DNA from: Plakobranchus ocellatus
Taxonomy: Eukaryota > Mollusca > Gastropoda > Plakobranchidae
Reading direction: 5' to 3'
DNA length: 24,931 nucleotides
Assembly (NCBI GenBank): GCA_019648995.1
Contig: BLXT01007302.1
Location: 1,228,553-1,253,483 of the forward strand
Each line of letters opens with the position of its first letter. The stretch's first letter is position 1. A model generated the notes under the pieces. It had not been told where the DNA came from and did no database searches. It saw only the letters and a list, made by a program, of their open reading frames with translations. The position numbers were made by a program, and so were the translations under genes. This document shows, one piece after another, positions 20,661 to 24,931 of this stretch.

Positions 20661-23232
20661 ATGGCAGACACTCTGTTTTTTAAACGTTCGCAAACAATGT
20701 ATCCGTACTGGGTAAATATGCCACCAACGGTTCCCAAGTATCCAGCATCACAAGATATGTTCAGGTATTTTGAATAAAAATTAATAAAAATTTTCGAACA
20801 GAGAACTTAATGGGCAAATTATCAAAAGCAGAGTTATATACGAAAGTATGATTACATTCAGTTTTCCTTCCTCATGTTGTGGGAAAAGATACAGATGTTA
20901 CAGTAGTTAGCCTATATTTTACAGTAAGCAAAACATTACCAGTTTAAATGTTATATGTTTTCTCCAAATAATGTGCTGATCAGTCAATTTAGATCTAGAT
21001 ATTACCAAACTATCTTGGTAAAAATAAAACCAGAGATAAAAGATGTCTGATGATTTTCAAGCATTATCATGAAGATGAAAAATATTCTGATGCTTATTGG
21101 TTGCAAATCATTATCACATTTCATAATTACGATGCATATATATGCATTTCAACTTCATCACAAAATATTGCATCTAACAGCTTCTCCATTTAACACTGAT
21201 TATAATATTTTCCTCTCAAGCGTAGCTTCTAATGGTGAAGCATTGAGTAAATATTTTCTCTTGTTTTTGCGTTAAAAGATTTAGCTTTACAGTGTCTTTC
21301 TGTTTCTTTTGTTTTATTAGGAGAGAAGAAGGAGAAAAATATACACAAAGGAAAGGAACAGCAGGATATCAGGTAGGATTTTCCCTCACTTTCAAGCACA
21401 GATTCATAATATTTTTTCATTAACTATACAAATACACTTATTTTGAAAAAAAAACAAAAAAACTATTGAGGTCATGATAAAAAACGCATCTAAACACAGT
21501 GTCTGTTCATATGATTAGTACATAACTCACAGTGAAGTTTTAGGGATTCCTCTTGGTTGGCAGAGGGATATCTAAGTTGTAGGCAGAGCTAGGTCTACTA
21601 CTGTGGTTACAGATTGGGATCACTGATCCAGATACGCAGGTAGCAATGCCCCGGTGTGAATGTTGTATTTACTTTTGCAAATATCAATCATCGTTTTTGG
21701 GACTTTGTTGCGATAGTGCTTACGATGGAAATTACACAAAACTCACCAGTATTAAAGAAATACATTTATATGCTTAAACTGAGAAAAATTAGAAGGTTGT
21801 AAAGATGATACATCTAAAATAGGATGATTGTGAAGCAGTCTCAGCATAAATTTTTGAAATAGCAAAGGGAATAAATTCAATCAGTAATCAAATCCATGCT
21901 AAGAGATAGATGGCTTTTGATTTTGTGGTAATAGCTCAACAATTTGTCGACTTGATCACTCTCAATAGCTTAATAGCACTATAACTGAAACAAACCTAAT
22001 GTAACTTGAACCATTCAGCACACTTGTCTTGGTAGATTAAAAAAAATAACAACTTTGCCTAAGGTTTTTGCAAAAATCGTAAATGTAAGCCTATTTCAAG
22101 GTGTAAGTTAATTTTACTTAACAGAAATCATCATCATTATAAAGCAAGATGCATTTCTGATGTCCCTAATTGTATAATGTGCTTCATGAGTAAATGAAAG
22201 GGTGCAAACAATTTTTTTTTTTTAACCTGCTCAGTGCTTCTTCTTAGTTGATTGCGTGGTTAAGCAAAATAAATTGAGAAATTAGTTCTGGATTCCATTC
22301 ATCTGCTGTGATCTCAAAACTCACTGTATCAATAAGAACAATAGCTTAGGGTAACACATACTGCTAATTTTAACTTTCTATCTTTTTTTTTTTATCGAAT
22401 ATCAGCAATTAAAAAAAGCAGACGAAAAATGAAAAATGATGAAGTTTTTTTAAAAACATAATTATGCTCATCATTATAATTTCCTCCCATTCTTTTGACC
22501 ATGTAACCCCTGCTTTAGAACTGGACAGACAAATGGTATGACTGGGGAAATCCAGTGAGACGGCAAGAGGAACTTCCACAGATTGCTGATCGTCATGAAC
22601 CTCTGTCAAGGCCATGGGAATACGGTGTTCATATGGGTGTTGTAGGTCAACCTAAGTGGACCCGTGAAGGTAAAGACTGGCCCATCAACAACAACAAGTA
22701 TCTACGGTAAGGATCGAAAAAAACTTTAAAAATTCATTATAACATTTTATGTACTGCAGATTAAGCAAGAAAAGAACCATAACTTTTTTTTTTTTTTTTT
22801 GTAATCTGCTACATATGCAACGATAGTAAGTAACGAGAATAAATTTTTCTTCTAAATGGCATATTTTGGTGGAGATTTATAGCTTTGTTTTGATGCAATC
22901 ATTCTTAAATATGTTTCAAGGCATTTTTTGTACACTTTTTAAGAAAAACATAAGCTAAAATTTTCATTAGAAGAAAAGTAGATAAAAAATTTTTACTTCA
23001 AATTTCTTATCCAAAAAGATCTGGAGTTCCCAACACAGAGAATCACAGAGCGCGAGCTATCAGGGAAATGAGCTTCAGGGATGACAAGCTCTATCCTTTC
23101 TCCAACTATATGACTTCCACCTATCGCAGGCCAGTTTATTCCGTTTTTGGACCAATGCAGAAGGACCCAGTATTCGGCCTTACAAGGCAGAGGAGCAGGC
23201 ATGGGCATATGCCCTTTGAAGATTACTATTGA
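20661..23232 (+). CDS. Uncharacterised Trp/Tyr/Pro-rich 185-residue protein, four exons, candidate ciliary protein
   Basis: Exons: 20661-20764, 21321-21372, 22519-22706, 23019-23232 (TGA 23230-23232). Introns are GT-AG with phases 2, 0 and 2, and the joined frame of 185 codons has no stop. The ATG has a good context (A at -3, G at +4). The protein begins MADTLFFKRSQTMYPYWVN. Later come NWTDKWYDWGNPVRR and HEPLSRPWEYGVHMG in exon 3, and LYPFSNYMTSTYRRP, VYSVFGPM and a C-terminal HMPFEDYY in exon 4. It is basic and rich in Arg, Tyr, Trp and Pro, with no signal peptide, membrane span, coiled coil or enzyme motif that I can see. It is not clearly homologous to its divergent neighbour but has the same compositional style. 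With the X-box upstream, a structural role in cilia or sperm flagella is the leading guess. I do not recognise the family. Confidence 0.85.
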
Positions 23233-24931
23233 GAGTTGTTTCTTTTTTAAGCTAAGATTATACTCTAGAATGATAAGACATTTTAAATTAAACAATGCCC
23301 TTATTTGATATTGTGACATGGACTTAAAAGTAATGCTAGAACATCAGAGCTGAACAGTCTGAACATTAACGATAGACAATCAACGTCATGTTCAAAGGAA
23401 AAAGTAAATGCTTAAAGGACATTTCATAGAGAATTGTTGAGGGTCAGATTAGGTTTACAACTCTTGTCTTATTTTTGGTGTGCAATTTTTCTTTGATTTC
23501 ATTTTTTCCTACGAGAAAGAATAGAAATGTGTGAAAGTGGGAAGATGGAAAGTTGAGAGTGTTTGTTTTTGGTTATTGTTTTTCTTGCATCCTCCTCTTT
23601 GTTTTTTTTTTATTGCTATTGCATTTCTTTTTCTTCCTCTACAGTTTAGAAGAGTGTAACAACTTTTCCTTGAAAACGAGGGCTTTAAAAGGATGAAATT
23701 GTTTGGAATGTACAAGATTTGCAATATTTTTATTTTAAAAAAAGAATTTCATGATCAACATTTCTGATTACAAAAAAGTTACCTCTTTTTCGCATATTTT
23801 TAATCCACTCTGATGCCATATTTGGCAACCTGAAGAATCTAGAATGTATTGAGTCTTTTTTTTTTTTTAACACTGCAATGTCCAAAAAGAGTTATTACAT
23901 TTATGAATTGATTTGCCATAAACTCAAAAAATGCATAAACTTTTTGATTTGAGCAATAAAAGAAAAACGAATCTTCCCAAAAAAATTTATGTCTAAAAGT
24001 ATGTGTGCAATGTCATCTGTTATTTATATCATAAATACATATATCTGATGACTTTAATTAAAGTTAGCATTAAAAAAAAAAGAAATTAAAATAGATGCAA
24101 CAGGGAAGAACAAAAAAATAGTAAGCAGTAAAAAATCTATTTTTTTTTTTTTTGGTAAAGTTTCACAACTGATTTTAAAAAAATGTTAGTGATTAGACGA
24201 AAATAACTGTCTGCATTTTTAATCAAAACTGCTATACAGAAAAGTAGAGCAACTAAACTTATGGAACACAAAGTCGGGATTATTTTTCAATGGAAAAAAA
24301 TCAATATTTTGCTTGACCTCTGGAGGGGGTCACCATTATATTAGGTTGAGCTTTTATTTTTATAAAATTGAATTGTCTTACCTAGCTTTGCTCAAGTTGG
24401 TATTTGTTCTCTACTAATTTTTCAGCAGTTCTGATTAATCTACTAAGGCAAGACTAGCTTGAGTGAACTTGCGAGCAGCACTAGAATATTTCGTAGCAAT
24501 AAATGAAAACATGAGCCTTGTTTTTCTCATGTGTCACTGTCAGGTTCATAGATTCCACAGAATTTTTGCTCGATTCCAAGGCCCCATCCTGTCCTTCCCT
24601 AAAAGTGGTGTTAAGTTAAAATTTTAAATGTCCGTTATTTGAATTTTGAATTGGCTGATTTGATTTTCCAGTTGTTTGAAATTGTAATGGCCAACAGATC
24701 CTAAATGTTGCAGGTTTTCAGATTTTCAACCCTTTAAAATCATGCAGACCTGCCAACCCCAAATTGTTCTCACAGGAATAGTCACCTCTACTCACAGGAA
24801 TTTAGAGAGTCTCACAGGAATGTGCCAGTATAATTCAATGCGCACAGATAAACCTTACTACACCTTAATTATATACTCAACCATATACTATTGTAACAGG
24901 CTGTATTTCATTTGTAATAATAAGATCATGT
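23233..24931. other. AT-rich 3' flank of the 185-residue gene
   Basis: No coding sequence can be supported here. The first part is probably 3' UTR. ATTAAA at 23287-23292, and AATAAA at 23955-23960 and 24498-24503, are candidate poly(A) signals; none can be chosen by sequence alone. Several long T or A runs are present, and a short repeated motif lies near the end. No part of a next gene is visible. Confidence 0.7.
24747..24830. repeat. Three-copy CTCACAGGAAT motif, possible relic of a dispersed repeat
   Basis: CTCACAGGAAT occurs at 24769-24779, 24791-24801 and 24811-24821, with start-to-start spacings of 22 and 20 bases, just after GACCTGCCAACCCC at 24747. The layout recalls a dispersed invertebrate repeat in which an ACCTGCCAACC head precedes short, partly repeated blocks. 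That likeness is from memory and unverified; the repetition itself is plain. Confidence 0.45.

Noticed and set aside
1-24931. CRISPR array, bacterial operon, rRNA or integrated virus
   Set aside because: No regularly spaced direct repeats, no ribosome-binding-site-led gene clusters, no conserved rRNA blocks and no viral structural or replication genes are seen; all coding sequence is spliced.

Overview
The window reads as animal nuclear DNA. It is AT-rich, with intron-rich genes, GT-AG splice sites that keep frame across every junction, microsatellites, a decayed non-LTR retrotransposon tail and an RFX-type X-box in a divergent promoter. A marine invertebrate, possibly a mollusc or other lophotrochozoan, is my best guess. 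That rests on general character and the retroelement style, not on a decisive marker.

Layout. (1) Positions 1-1131 hold no exon I can support and probably lie inside an upstream intron. (2) Positions 1132-12952, + strand, carry fifteen exons of one gene, open at its 5' end. It encodes the last 752 residues of a GH63/MGH1-like glycoside hydrolase of the kind represented by yeast YMR196W and its bacterial relatives. (3) Positions 12953-16805 are an AT-rich gap between two convergent genes, holding the hydrolase 3' UTR and candidate poly(A) signals. (4) Positions 16806-19940, - strand, hold a four-exon gene for a 171-residue tryptophan-rich protein I do not recognise. Its intron 3 contains a decayed LINE-like reverse transcriptase tail and its intron 2 a long purine-rich tract. 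(5) Positions 19941-20660 are a 720-base divergent intergenic region, richer in CpG than its surroundings, with a perfect 14-base palindromic X-box near its middle. (6) Positions 20661-23232, + strand, hold a four-exon gene for a 185-residue Trp/Tyr/Pro/Arg-rich protein, also unrecognised. (7) Positions 23233-24931 are AT-rich 3' flank with a short repeated motif near the end.

How the genes relate. The hydrolase appears independent of the other two. The two small genes are head to head, share an intergenic region containing an RFX-type site, have similar unusual composition, and no recognisable enzymatic or membrane feature. Together these suggest a co-expressed pair of small ciliary or flagellar structural proteins, which is the most interesting lead here. 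It is inference: the coding structures and the X-box are seen in the sequence, the ciliary role is not.
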